64,000 bases of DNA, from the NCBI RefSeq assembly GCF_000384655.1, contig NZ_ARQI01000123.1, positions 1 through 64,000 of the forward strand. Direction: 5' to 3'. Position 1 is the first letter of the stretch. Every line of letters starts with the position of its first letter. A program made the translations under genes and the position numbers. Positions 44,321 through 53,174 of this stretch are shown here, piece by piece. Below the pieces are notes generated by a model. It was not told the origin of the DNA. It saw only the letters and a list, made by a program, of their open reading frames with translations, and searched no databases. This DNA comes from Brachyspira innocens ATCC 29796. GTDB taxonomy: Bacteria > Spirochaetota > Brachyspiria > Brachyspirales > Brachyspiraceae.

Positions 44321-45139
44321 TTACATGCTTTCATGTATGATTTGTTTTATTTTATACAAAGCCTTAAGAATTTCTTTTCTATGCAAATTATTTTTAATAG
44401 AAAACAAAACTTTAATATCATTAATCTCAGAAAGCGACATATAATCATCACTAGCTATCTTTTCATAAATATAATCTATCGCTTTTAATATAGCCTCATC
44501 ATAATCATTAAAGTTAAAATATTCATTTGGGAGATTCCATACAAGAGCTTCTATGATGTTTGGAGATAACTCATTCATAGATTTAATTTCACTAGAAAAA
44601 GTCAAAAATATATATTTAAATATTTTTATTAGATTAATAAAATTAGTTCCGCATTCCTGTTCTTTCTTATCAAAATTTTTATTATCAAGTTTAGGATAAA
44701 ATATCTCATTTGTACCATTAGAATTGGTAATCATAGCTCCTTCAATATTATTTTCATCTACATTTTTAAAAGAGGGTAGGAGCATTATTTTTTCATTTTC
44801 ATACTCTAATATCAAATAGTATGATATTTCATTAATTTTAGTTTGATAGTTGTCATTTTTTTTAATTAAATCCAATATAGAAAGTTTGAATTTTCTAGTA
44901 TCTGTAACACCATCAGTATCATTTAACATTATATATACATTAAGATATTCCATATAGTTTATATCTGTACGGTTTCTTTTTGCACCAGATGCTAAAATTG
45001 ATATATTATTAAATGATTTGTGTGCGGATATTAATTTTGATATTAAATCTAATTTTAAATCTATTTTATAATATGGGTAGATAGTAGAATTACCTACCCA
45101 TTTATTTATATATTCATATAAATCTATATTTTGTTTCAT
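44321..45139 (-). CDS. Nucleotidyltransferase-fold (CD-NTase/OAS-like) protein with degenerate active site
   Basis: A 272-residue protein that reads like the stand-alone CD-NTase/OAS-type nucleotidyltransferases: an N-terminal helical start with a WVGNS element, a signature-like loop ASGAKRNRT (50-58), a KxF(K) helix region NLIKIFKYI near 169-177, and the C-terminal block SPNIIEALVWNLPNEYFN (192-209) with SEINDIKVLF, typical of the family. Active enzymes have GS, then D-x-D and a third Asp. Here the loop reads GA (52-53), D-x-D appears as Y65-L66-N67, and the third Asp (in a DxVP context) appears as M119 in IMLLPSF. It is therefore probably catalytically dead. It starts 5 bp after the cheB stop. 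Alignment by eye; no search was possible. Confidence 0.72.
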   Translation of the reverse strand: MKQNIDLYEYINKWVGNSTIYPYYKIDLKLDLISKLISAHKSFNNISILASGAKRNRTDINYMEYLNVYIMLNDTDGVTDTRKFKLSILDLIKKNDNYQTKINEISYYLILEYENEKIMLLPSFKNVDENNIEGAMITNSNGTNEIFYPKLDNKNFDKKEQECGTNFINLIKIFKYIFLTFSSEIKSMNELSPNIIEALVWNLPNEYFNFNDYDEAILKAIDYIYEKIASDDYMSLSEINDIKVLFSIKNNLHRKEILKALYKIKQIIHESM

Positions 45140-45144
45140 AAGAG

Positions 45145-46278
45145 TTATACTCTTTTCAAAGCAGCAGCAAGTATTTTATCTAAAGGCAGAACTTCATCTA
45201 CTCCGCCTCTTGCTATAGCCTCTCTAGGCATACCAAATACAGTACAAGTTTCTTCATTTTGTGCGATATTGTATGCTCCTGCATCTTTCATTTCTTTCAT
45301 ACCATTGGCACCATCATCACCCATACCAGTAAGTATTATACCAATAGCTTTATTTTTAGCATATACGGCACCGCTTCTGAAAAGTACATCTACAGAAGGT
45401 TTATGTCTTGTAACAGGCTCTCCGTCTCTAACTTCTATAAAATATTTACCATTTTTTACTTTAATCATAGTATGCTTACCGCCGCGTGCTAAAACAGCTT
45501 GTCCTCTTCCTATACTCATTCCGTCTTCAGATTCAGCCACATCAATTTTCAATATGCTGTTTAATCTTTTAGCAAATGAAGTAGTAAAATGTTCAGGCAT
45601 ATGCTGAGTGATAACTATAGGGGGAGCTGAAGGAGTAACATTTTTAAGACATTCTATTAAAGCCTCAGTACCGCCTGTAGAAGAACCTATAAGAATAATT
45701 TTATCCATAGGAGTTTCTCTTGAAGGGGTAAGAGGAAGTATAATATCAGCAGTATTTTTTTGGTAAACTTTAAATCCTGCAGTTTTAGGAGCCTCTAAAC
45801 TAATAGGTGTTCTTTCTGCTGGGGAAGCTGTTTCAGTCGGCATATTAACACCATGTTTTCTATAGAATTTAGCTCTGTTTGCATAGGCATTTTTTATTTT
45901 TTCAACCAAATCAGTAGCCAATTCTTCAACGCCATCTCTAACATTGGCAGATGGTTTTATAACATAATCAAAAGCACCTATATTTAATGCATCCAAAGCT
46001 AATTCTCTATGTTTATCTAACAAAGAACTAAACATTATTACAGGGATAGGGTTATTAAGCATAAGTTTTTTAAGATAAGTAATACCATCCATTTCTGGCA
46101 TTTCTATATCTAAAGTAATAATGTCTGGTTTAAGATTTTTGACCTTACTTTCAGCTAGAATTGGATTTGCAGCAGTACCAACCATTTCCAAAGCAGGATC
46201 CGAGTTAACAATTTTTGTTAGCAATTGTCTAATTAATGCGCTATCATCAATAGCTAATACTTTAATTTTTGTAGCCAT
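45145..46278 (-). CDS. cheB: Chemotaxis response regulator protein-glutamate methylesterase
   Basis: CheB removes methyl groups from, or deamidates, chemoreceptors. The 377-residue protein has an N-terminal receiver domain (phospho-acceptor Asp57 in TLDIEMPEMDG; K109 in YVIKPSAN), a linker of about 60 residues, and the methylesterase domain. Its triad is Ser200 (LIGSSTGGTEAL), His226 (VITQHMPEHF) and an Asp in GMGDDGANGMKEM. The enzyme is complete. It lies 27 bp after cheD and 5 bp before the nucleotidyltransferase-like gene. Confidence 0.96.
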   Translation of the reverse strand: MATKIKVLAIDDSALIRQLLTKIVNSDPALEMVGTAANPILAESKVKNLKPDIITLDIEMPEMDGITYLKKLMLNNPIPVIMFSSLLDKHRELALDALNIGAFDYVIKPSANVRDGVEELATDLVEKIKNAYANRAKFYRKHGVNMPTETASPAERTPISLEAPKTAGFKVYQKNTADIILPLTPSRETPMDKIILIGSSTGGTEALIECLKNVTPSAPPIVITQHMPEHFTTSFAKRLNSILKIDVAESEDGMSIGRGQAVLARGGKHTMIKVKNGKYFIEVRDGEPVTRHKPSVDVLFRSGAVYAKNKAIGIILTGMGDDGANGMKEMKDAGAYNIAQNEETCTVFGMPREAIARGGVDEVLPLDKILAAALKRV

Positions 46279-46305
46279 AAAAAATCCTTAATAATTATTA
46301 ATATA

Positions 46306-46899
46306 TTAAAACAATGTGATGTCCGATTTTTCTTCAAGTTTATGCTGTAAGTTTTTAGAGTATTTAATTTCTTGCTCTGCTGAGAACTCTTTAGTTTTAC
46401 CTTCTAGTTTTTTCATAAGCACTCTATTTTCAGTATTAAAGAAGAATACTTTTCTAGGCCAAGAACCTCCTACATCTTCACTAACTATAGGTATTTTTTC
46501 ATCAGCCAAGAACTTTTTAGCAAATTGTATATTTTTATCAGGTACTTGGAGAATGTTGCTGGTCATACCAGATAGAACATGTCCTCCGCCGAATATTTTG
46601 GCTGTAAGATTTTCTTTCTTACCACCTAATTTAATAATTTCGTTTATCAGAACCTCCATAGCAAAAACACCGTATCTAGTATTGTTATAATCTTCTGCTG
46701 GATTTTCCCATTCTCTCATTTCTGGAAGCATGAAGTGGTTCATACCTCCGAATTTTAATTTATTTTCAAAGAGACAAACAGATATACAACTGCCTAAAAC
46801 GGTTTTAATTACAGCGGGTTCTTTTGAAGCATAATATCCACCTATATATATAGTTATTCTTTTAAAATTACTATTAGCCGCTGCTGGAAAATCAATCAT
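46306..46899 (-). CDS. cheD: Chemoreceptor glutamine deamidase
   Basis: CheD deamidates glutamines of chemoreceptors and in some bacteria works with CheC. The 197-residue protein has the catalytic Cys38 in VLGSCISVCL and His55 in GGMNHFMLPEM, spaced as in the family, and FGGGHVLSGM. The C-terminal 40 residues are extra and charged (KTKEFSAEQEIKYSKNLQHK). No cheC gene is present in this cluster. Confidence 0.95.
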   Translation of the reverse strand: MIDFPAAANSNFKRITIYIGGYYASKEPAVIKTVLGSCISVCLFENKLKFGGMNHFMLPEMREWENPAEDYNNTRYGVFAMEVLINEIIKLGGKKENLTAKIFGGGHVLSGMTSNILQVPDKNIQFAKKFLADEKIPIVSEDVGGSWPRKVFFFNTENRVLMKKLEGKTKEFSAEQEIKYSKNLQHKLEEKSDITLF

Positions 46900-46914
46900 T
46901 ATTAATACCCCTAC

Positions 46915-47766
46915 TTAAATCTTTTTATAAATATTACTAGACACATATTTAAATTTATCAGATACACCAAAAAGTGTTTCCGAGTGTCCTATAAATACCA
47001 AGCCATCTTCTTTTAAATATCTATGGAATTTATTAAATAATTCCTTTTGAAATTCTTTATCAAAATAAATAATAACATTTCTGCAAAAAATCAAATCGAA
47101 CTGAGTATGTATATCAAAATCTTCATCTTTAAAATTTAACTGTCTGAAAAATAAATTCTTTTGTAATATGTCTTTTACTTTATAAAGGCCTTCTTTATCC
47201 CCAGTACCTTTTAAAAAATATTTTCTTAAAATATTAGGCTGTATTGGTTCAACTGATTCTTCTTTATAAATACCTGCACGTCCATGAGCTAATACATTGG
47301 TATCTATATCACTTGCTAATACTTTTATATCATATCTATCATAATTAGAGCCGAAATATTCATGTAGTGTCATTTGTATAGTGTAAGGCTCTTCTCCAGT
47401 TGAACAAGCTGCTGACCATATTCTAAGATTTTTTACTTTTCCTTCCTTAAACTTTTTCTCCCACTCTGGAAGGAAATTACTTTTCATATATTCAAAATGT
47501 TTATTTTCTCTAAAGAAATCCGTTTTATTCGTAGTAACTGCATTAACAAAATTTGTCAATTCTTCATCTTTTGCATTTTTTACAAAATCTATGTATTCTC
47601 TAAAAGAATCCATATGTAAAGCTCTAAGTCTTTTACTAAGTCTAGAAGTAACTAAAGCCCTTTTATGATTAGTCATTTGTATACGAGTCTTATCATAAAT
47701 AATTTTAACTAATTCATTAAACTCAGCATCAGTTAAAGCGGGCATATTAGCATTCATATCATCCAT
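46915..47766 (-). CDS. cheR: Chemotaxis protein methyltransferase
   Basis: CheR methylates receptor glutamates with S-adenosylmethionine. The 283-residue length is standard. The N-terminal helical domain carries KRALVTSRLSKRLRAL, and the SAM-binding domain carries NKTDFFRENKHFEYM, IWSAACSTGEEPYTIQ, VLASDIDTNVLAHG and FDLIFCRNVIIYFD. It has no TPR tail. Gap to cheW upstream is 23 bp and to cheD downstream 15 bp. Confidence 0.96.
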   Translation of the reverse strand: MDDMNANMPALTDAEFNELVKIIYDKTRIQMTNHKRALVTSRLSKRLRALHMDSFREYIDFVKNAKDEELTNFVNAVTTNKTDFFRENKHFEYMKSNFLPEWEKKFKEGKVKNLRIWSAACSTGEEPYTIQMTLHEYFGSNYDRYDIKVLASDIDTNVLAHGRAGIYKEESVEPIQPNILRKYFLKGTGDKEGLYKVKDILQKNLFFRQLNFKDEDFDIHTQFDLIFCRNVIIYFDKEFQKELFNKFHRYLKEDGLVFIGHSETLFGVSDKFKYVSSNIYKKI

Positions 47767-47789
47767 ATTATATACACCTCAATAAGTAA

Positions 47790-48320
47790 TTATACTGTTT
47801 TATTTTCTCCGTCATTAGATTTGATGATTTCATCTATTGGAAGAACCATAATAATTTTATTTTCCAATCTAATGACATTAGAAATTTGAAGTCCCCTCAT
47901 ATTATCAATAGGGGTTTCGGTCATCTGGCTTTCATAAACAGTTATAACATCACTTACCATATCTGCTAATATTCCGAATTTTCTATTAGTTGTAGATATT
48001 ACTATTATAACATCATCTTCAATAGAATGATCATCTCTTCTGGCCAAACCAAATCTTATTCTTATATCAACAATATGAAGTATATTACCCCTCAAATTCA
48101 TCAAACCTCTCATATATTTAGGGCTTCCTGGTACAGGAGTAATATTAGTAACACCAACAATGCCATCAATACTCAAAACATCAAGAGCATATTCTTCATT
48201 GTCAATTTTAAATACTAAGAATTGCTGACTTGGTTCAGTAGAAATATTTTCTTCATGATCCAAAGCTGTACCTCCAACCTGAGGTATATTAGCAGCATTT
48301 ATTTTTTGATTATCTAACAT
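47790..48320 (-). CDS. cheW: Chemotaxis coupling protein
   Basis: CheW links receptors to the kinase CheA. The 176-residue SH3-like protein shows FLVFKIDNEEYALDVLSIDG, TPVPGSPKYMRGLMNLRG and ILHIVDIRIRFGL, the usual CheW core, then FGILADMVSDVITV. An N-terminal extension of about 30 residues precedes the core. It follows cheA by 11 bp. Confidence 0.95.
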   Translation of the reverse strand: MLDNQKINAANIPQVGGTALDHEENISTEPSQQFLVFKIDNEEYALDVLSIDGIVGVTNITPVPGSPKYMRGLMNLRGNILHIVDIRIRFGLARRDDHSIEDDVIIVISTTNRKFGILADMVSDVITVYESQMTETPIDNMRGLQISNVIRLENKIIMVLPIDEIIKSNDGENKTV

Positions 48321-48331
48321 ATTACAATCCT

Positions 48332-50491
48332 TTATTTTACGCCATTGTTTATTTTGCCTTGTAAAGACATATTAACTAACCCTTGTATATCTATAATAAG
48401 AGCTATTCTTCCGTCTCCAAGAATAGTACCGCCAGCTATGCCAGCATGTTTATCGAATGCAGAATCCAAAGATTTAATAACTACCTGCTGCTGATCCAAA
48501 AGTTCATCAACAAATATAGCACATCTTCTATATCCTGCTTCTACAACAACAACTATACCGTCCTCTATATTTTCAACCTGAGTATCTATTTCAAATACTT
48601 TATGAAGTCTTATTAAAGGCAAGTATTCTTCTCTTATTTTTATCATCTCACCTTTACCTTCAAAAGGTTTTACCTGTTCATTTTTTACTTTTATTTGTTC
48701 TATAATAGATATAAGAGGCATTATGTATATTTGAGCACCTAAAGCAAAAGTAATACCTTCGATAATAGCCAATGTTAAAGGAAGTTTTACTATAAAAGTA
48801 CTGCCTTTACCTTCTACAGATTTTATTTCTATTTTACCTTTCATCTTTTCAACATTAGCTCTAACAACGTCCATACCAACACCTCTTCCAGATATGTCAG
48901 TAATTTTATCAGCAGTTGAAACGCCAGGTGCGAATATAGTTCTATATATTTCTATATCAGAATATTTACCATCTTTAGATAGAAGACCTCTTTCTACAGC
49001 TTTTTTGAATATTTTTTCTTTATTTAATCCATTTCCATCATCGGATACTTCTATAACAACATGTCCTTCTTGGTGTGCTGCTGACATTGTTATAGTACCA
49101 TATTCTGGTTTTCCTCTTGCTATTCTCTCTTCTTTAGTTTTTTCTATTCCATGGTCCATAGAATTTCTTATCATGTGTTTAAGAGGGTCAGATAACTGTT
49201 CAAGCATGTTTTTATCTATTTCAGTAGTTTCTCCCTTTAGAACTAATTTAACTTCTTTATTTAATTCCAAGTTCAAATCTCTTACATATCTATGGAACTG
49301 ATTGAATATAGGGCCAATAGGCATCATCCTAATATTCATAACTTCTTCCTGTATTTGTCTTGAAGTTCTATCCATAGAGCTAACAGCTTCTTTTAATCCG
49401 TTATCTATATCTAAACTTTGAGTAAGCTGCATTATTCTTGACTGAGCTATAACAAGCTCCCCAATTAAGTTCATCAAACTGTCAAGTTTTCTTGTATCAA
49501 CCCTAACTGTTGAAGGTGCTTGAACTTTTGCTGCTTTATGCACTGCTGCAGCTGGCTGATTATTGTTCGCAGGGGCATTATTATTAGCAGTTTCTGCAGG
49601 TTTAGCTTCAGTTTTAGGAGCTTCTTCTGCTTTAGGTGCTTCTTCAGTCTTAGCAGGAGCAGCTTCTGCAGGTTTAGCTTCATCATCATCTTTAATATCT
49701 GCTTTTGTATTTACGATATTAATATCATTGTCGTCTATTACAAATAAGAAAATGTTTTGCACCTGTTCATCTGGAGCATTAGTATCAAAATCTAAAGAAA
49801 ACTGGGTATAACAAACATAAGGATCTTCAAGATTTAAAATAGTCGGCAAATTATTACATTCTATTTTTAAATTACTAATAGTACCTATGGCTCTAAGGTC
49901 ATTTAAAAACATAAGAGGGTCTATACCATTATCAAAAATAGTAGCTTTAAATCCCATATCAATATGGAAAGAATTAGAACCGCTGCTTCCAGATGCTGTT
50001 TCTGACGACTTTTCTTCAGATTTAGGAGTTTCTGCAGATTTTTCCTCTGCTTTAGGAGCTTCTGCAGGTTTTGGTGCAGGAGCCGCTGCTGCAGGATCAT
50101 TTCCATCAGCTATTGCTTTAATTTTAGCTTTTAATGAATCTATATTGGTAACACCATCTGTTTCACTTTTTCCATCTACAATATTTTGCAGCATAAGTTT
50201 AACAGTATCTAAAAACTCAAGAAGTACTGTTATCATTTGCGGTGTTACATCTAATTTACCGCTTCTAACTTTTTCTAACAAATTTTCAGCAACGTGGTTT
50301 AATTCACTCATAGTTGTGAAACCTACAGTACCTGCTGAAGATTTTAGAGTATGGGCACTTCTGAATATTTTATTCAAAAGATCTTCATCGCTTTTATTAT
50401 CCTCTAATAAAACTAAATCATTTTCTAAACCTTCTACAATTTCTTTAGCTTCACTTAAGAATATGGAAATAAATTCATCACTATCAAACAT
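48332..50491 (-). CDS. cheA: Chemotaxis histidine kinase
   Basis: CheA autophosphorylates and passes the phosphate to CheY and CheB. The 719-residue protein has HPt at 1-105 (phospho-His47, in RSAHTLKSSAGTVGF), a long Ala/Pro/Glu-rich linker near 135-170, a CheY-binding-like region near 175-265, a second low-complexity linker near 270-330, a dimerisation domain, the HATPase domain (HMIRNSMDHGIE; SDDGNGLNKEKI; ISGRGVGMDVV), and a CheW-like regulatory domain from about 580. The linkers code for Pro-Ala-Glu-Ala-type repeats, which create long but spurious frames on the opposite strand. Catalytic boxes are intact. Confidence 0.97.
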   Translation of the reverse strand: MFDSDEFISIFLSEAKEIVEGLENDLVLLEDNKSDEDLLNKIFRSAHTLKSSAGTVGFTTMSELNHVAENLLEKVRSGKLDVTPQMITVLLEFLDTVKLMLQNIVDGKSETDGVTNIDSLKAKIKAIADGNDPAAAAPAPKPAEAPKAEEKSAETPKSEEKSSETASGSSGSNSFHIDMGFKATIFDNGIDPLMFLNDLRAIGTISNLKIECNNLPTILNLEDPYVCYTQFSLDFDTNAPDEQVQNIFLFVIDDNDINIVNTKADIKDDDEAKPAEAAPAKTEEAPKAEEAPKTEAKPAETANNNAPANNNQPAAAVHKAAKVQAPSTVRVDTRKLDSLMNLIGELVIAQSRIMQLTQSLDIDNGLKEAVSSMDRTSRQIQEEVMNIRMMPIGPIFNQFHRYVRDLNLELNKEVKLVLKGETTEIDKNMLEQLSDPLKHMIRNSMDHGIEKTKEERIARGKPEYGTITMSAAHQEGHVVIEVSDDGNGLNKEKIFKKAVERGLLSKDGKYSDIEIYRTIFAPGVSTADKITDISGRGVGMDVVRANVEKMKGKIEIKSVEGKGSTFIVKLPLTLAIIEGITFALGAQIYIMPLISIIEQIKVKNEQVKPFEGKGEMIKIREEYLPLIRLHKVFEIDTQVENIEDGIVVVVEAGYRRCAIFVDELLDQQQVVIKSLDSAFDKHAGIAGGTILGDGRIALIIDIQGLVNMSLQGKINNGVK

Positions 50492-50553
50492 GTATTACAC
50501 CTCTATCTTTAATAAAAATCCTTATTATATATCATAATAAGATGGTTGGAAAA

Positions 50554-50922
50554 CTAGTTTAAAAAACGTTTAACAACGTCCAAAAGTTGGGTTGGGTTAA
50601 ATGGCTTTACTAGCCAACCGCTAGCTCCTGCAGCCTTACCCTCCATTTTTTTCTCATCTTGAGATTCTGTTGTAAGCATAAGAATAGGGGTATATTTATG
50701 TTGATCTACCTGTCTTACATGCTTAATAAACTCTATACCGTCCATTTTAGGCATATTAAGGTCAGTTATTATCATATCAACATTTGGGGTTTTACCTAGA
50801 ACCTCTAATCCTGTAGTACCATCATCTGCAGACACTACAGTATAACTGCCCTTTTTTAAGGTATATTCAACAGATGCTCTAGCTGTATTTGAATCGTCTA
50901 CAATTAGTATTGTTTTAGCCAT
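50554..50922 (-). CDS. cheY: Chemotaxis response regulator CheY
   Basis: A single receiver domain of 122 residues. Acidic pocket D9/D10 (LIVDDSNTARA), phospho-acceptor D54 (IITDLNMPKMDG), switch Thr in LMLTTES and Lys in WLVKPFNPTQ are all in place. Phospho-CheY is expected to act on the flagellar switch. It lies between the STAS and cheA genes. Confidence 0.95.
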   Translation of the reverse strand: MAKTILIVDDSNTARASVEYTLKKGSYTVVSADDGTTGLEVLGKTPNVDMIITDLNMPKMDGIEFIKHVRQVDQHKYTPILMLTTESQDEKKMEGKAAGASGWLVKPFNPTQLLDVVKRFLN

Positions 50923-50954
50923 ACTTTAACCTCTTATATCATTAATTATTTTTA

Positions 50955-51218
50955 TCAATTATTTTTATCGTTAATTATATTTAAATACTCTACAAATAAA
51001 TTATCCATGCCTTCTACTATAAGGTTTTTTTGATTTTTAGCAAGCTCTTTTTTCATAGCATACAGTATCTGCAGACCTGCCAAATCAATATGTGCTGGAC
51101 CTTCACAATTAAACTTTACAGTAATATCTTCGTTATAATTTGCACTTTTAATGACATTCTTAAAATATTTACTCATAGTTCTTATATTAAGATTGTCACT
51201 TATTTCTATAACTGCCAT
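50955..51218 (-). CDS. STAS-domain protein of the chemotaxis operon
   Basis: An 87-residue STAS protein. The domain's key loop normally reads D-(S/T)-A/S-G-L; here it is IDLAGLQIL (residues 43-51), so the phosphorylatable Ser/Thr is replaced by Leu. The hydrophobic strand pattern and the C-terminal LIVEGMDNLFVEYLNI are otherwise normal. STAS proteins in chemotaxis clusters are of unclear function; phosphorylation by a kinase seems unlikely for this one. It is the second gene of the operon, 24 bp after the receptor-like gene. Confidence 0.82.
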   Translation of the reverse strand: MAVIEISDNLNIRTMSKYFKNVIKSANYNEDITVKFNCEGPAHIDLAGLQILYAMKKELAKNQKNLIVEGMDNLFVEYLNIINDKNN

Positions 51219-51242
51219 AAAAAAATACCTCCATTACTTTTA

Positions 51243-53174
51243 TTAAAACATAGTAAAATCACCGCTGTCTGCACCTACATCTATATTTATATCGACATTA
51301 GGTGCTTCTTCTCCAGACAAAATACTGTTGGCTATAGCTCTTTCTTTCTTAATCGTATAAGAATTTACTATATCCAAATATTTATCACTTTCTATTTTCC
51401 AGTTTTCTATACCCAATAATTTATAATATTCATTTTTCTTATTTCTTATAACATTTCTCATGCTATTAAATATTTCTATTATTTCATTAATCTTTGTAAG
51501 CAGGGTACTCAAAGAACTTAAATCTATTAAAGTTTTATCTATAAGTCCGAATAATTCATCAGCATAACTATCAAGTCTTTTTATGTTATTATTAATAATA
51601 TATTTAGACTCGTCTAAACGTTTGCTCACACTGTCTGTCATAGATTCTATAAATGTATGTTCAGTAGACTGCTGATTAATATTAGACTTAAATTTATTAA
51701 TAGAACTAAATATAGCTGCCTTAATATTATGGAATTGCTCCAAACATGCATCTACTGTATCAGTTATATTAGTAGCTATAGATTCAACACTCTCTATAGA
51801 AAATGTCTGAGAATTATTAAATATATCGCTGTTTTTTTCAAGCTCTATTTTAGCCAAAAAGTTAATCGAGTTAAAGGTTTTGGCTATATTTTTAGTTTCT
51901 AAGAACATACTTTCCAATTCTTCTATGGAATCAATAATTGCTATATTACTGTCGGATATTCTATATTTATTAGTTAAAAACAATTTAAAGTTTTCTAAAT
52001 AAAGTTTGATAAATCCCATATATTCATTAAATAATGATTCTGAAACCGTAAATGGAAATTCTGATTTTCCTGTCTCGCCTCCAATCATATATTCAACTAT
52101 TGTAGTTCTGTCTGATGTTATATCAAGCAAAGCATCTTTTAAACCTTTAAGACTCTTGTATATATCTGAGTTTGTTAAACTTATTTCTTCATGAATTGAT
52201 TTAAAGTTTTCTATAATCAAAGTTAAAACAACATCATCAAAGGTTAGCAAATCTAATAATTTATGCTCTAAAGTTTGGTTCTCTGTTTTCTCTAAATCTT
52301 CAGCATTCATAGTCTCTACTTGAGAACCGTAATAATCTATAAAATTTCTATTTTCATAAACTATAGAATTTATTGATTCAACTATATGTTCTGTCTGCTG
52401 CCTTACAATATCCTCTCTTGGAAGAACCATCATTACTTCAAATATAAAATCATAAGTATTATCAACTCTTGAAATAATATTTGATATTATGTTAGAAAAT
52501 ACAGCAAAAGAGTTAACCATATTGTTATGCTCTTTATCAAGCTGTTCACGCATAATAGTAAAGTTCTGTCTTTGTAATTCATTAGTTTTTAATATCTCTG
52601 TTTTAAATGATTCAAATCTTACAAATAATTCCTTACCAATTCTATTCATTTGGTCGGCCTGTTCATTTGAAGTTTCTGACATTTTTATGATGTTTTTAGA
52701 TATTTCTCCAAAAGCCTTACCGCCTGCACCATATTTAGAAGATATTATTATTGCATTTAATGAATATACCTTAATTTGGTCAGCAAGCATTCTTATTTGC
52801 TCTATAGAGTCCATTATATTACTGGTTTTACCTACATCTTCAACCAAAGAATCTGAAAGTTCATTATCTTGAGATATAAAATTCTGCATTCTATCAAATG
52901 ACAAAAAGAAATCTTCTTGGTTTTCTTCCAAATCATTTGAGAAGTTTTTTTCACCTTTCTCTTTATTAGTAAAATAAGAAAGCAAATTATTAGCTTTCTC
53001 ATTTTCATTTTTCATTTCTTGTTCTATCATAGGAAATTTTTCGCCGATAAAACTATATACTCTGCCAACTTCTTCCAAGAAAGAATGTATATCCTTAACT
53101 GTAGTTTCAAGAATGGCAGAATAATCTAAGATATCCTGACGTATGTTATTATCTATAATAGTAGATATTCCCAC
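51243..53174 (-). CDS. Soluble chemoreceptor-like coiled-coil protein heading the che operon
   Basis: A 643-residue, mostly helical protein without a signal peptide or membrane helix. Residues 124-168 resemble the signalling tip of methyl-accepting proteins in order and spacing (IEQIRMLADQIKVYSLNAII, SSKYGAGGKAFGEISKNIIK), but the conserved EAARAGE reads ISSKYGA, and other invariant residues differ. Long coiled coils extend on both sides, with a final acidic tail ending GDSGDFTMF-like. It may couple CheA to something other than a classical ligand. It starts with GTG 53174 behind an AGGAA site. A good promoter lies upstream. First gene of the nine-gene operon. Confidence 0.8.
   Translation of the reverse strand: MGISTIIDNNIRQDILDYSAILETTVKDIHSFLEEVGRVYSFIGEKFPMIEQEMKNENEKANNLLSYFTNKEKGEKNFSNDLEENQEDFFLSFDRMQNFISQDNELSDSLVEDVGKTSNIMDSIEQIRMLADQIKVYSLNAIIISSKYGAGGKAFGEISKNIIKMSETSNEQADQMNRIGKELFVRFESFKTEILKTNELQRQNFTIMREQLDKEHNNMVNSFAVFSNIISNIISRVDNTYDFIFEVMMVLPREDIVRQQTEHIVESINSIVYENRNFIDYYGSQVETMNAEDLEKTENQTLEHKLLDLLTFDDVVLTLIIENFKSIHEEISLTNSDIYKSLKGLKDALLDITSDRTTIVEYMIGGETGKSEFPFTVSESLFNEYMGFIKLYLENFKLFLTNKYRISDSNIAIIDSIEELESMFLETKNIAKTFNSINFLAKIELEKNSDIFNNSQTFSIESVESIATNITDTVDACLEQFHNIKAAIFSSINKFKSNINQQSTEHTFIESMTDSVSKRLDESKYIINNNIKRLDSYADELFGLIDKTLIDLSSLSTLLTKINEIIEIFNSMRNVIRNKKNEYYKLLGIENWKIESDKYLDIVNSYTIKKERAIANSILSGEEAPNVDINIDVGADSGDFTMF

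Noticed and set aside
44321-45139. Reading the nucleotidyltransferase-like gene as part of a CBASS defence system
   Set aside because: No effector, Cap2/Cap3 or TIR/SAVED gene is adjacent and the catalytic residues appear lost; chemotaxis operon context fits better.
49887-50537. Long plus-strand frame opposite cheA (216 codons), with others at 49563-49811 and 48894-49301
   Set aside because: They mirror the Ala/Pro/Glu-rich linkers and conserved domains of cheA on the other strand and have no promoter, ribosome-binding site or family resemblance.
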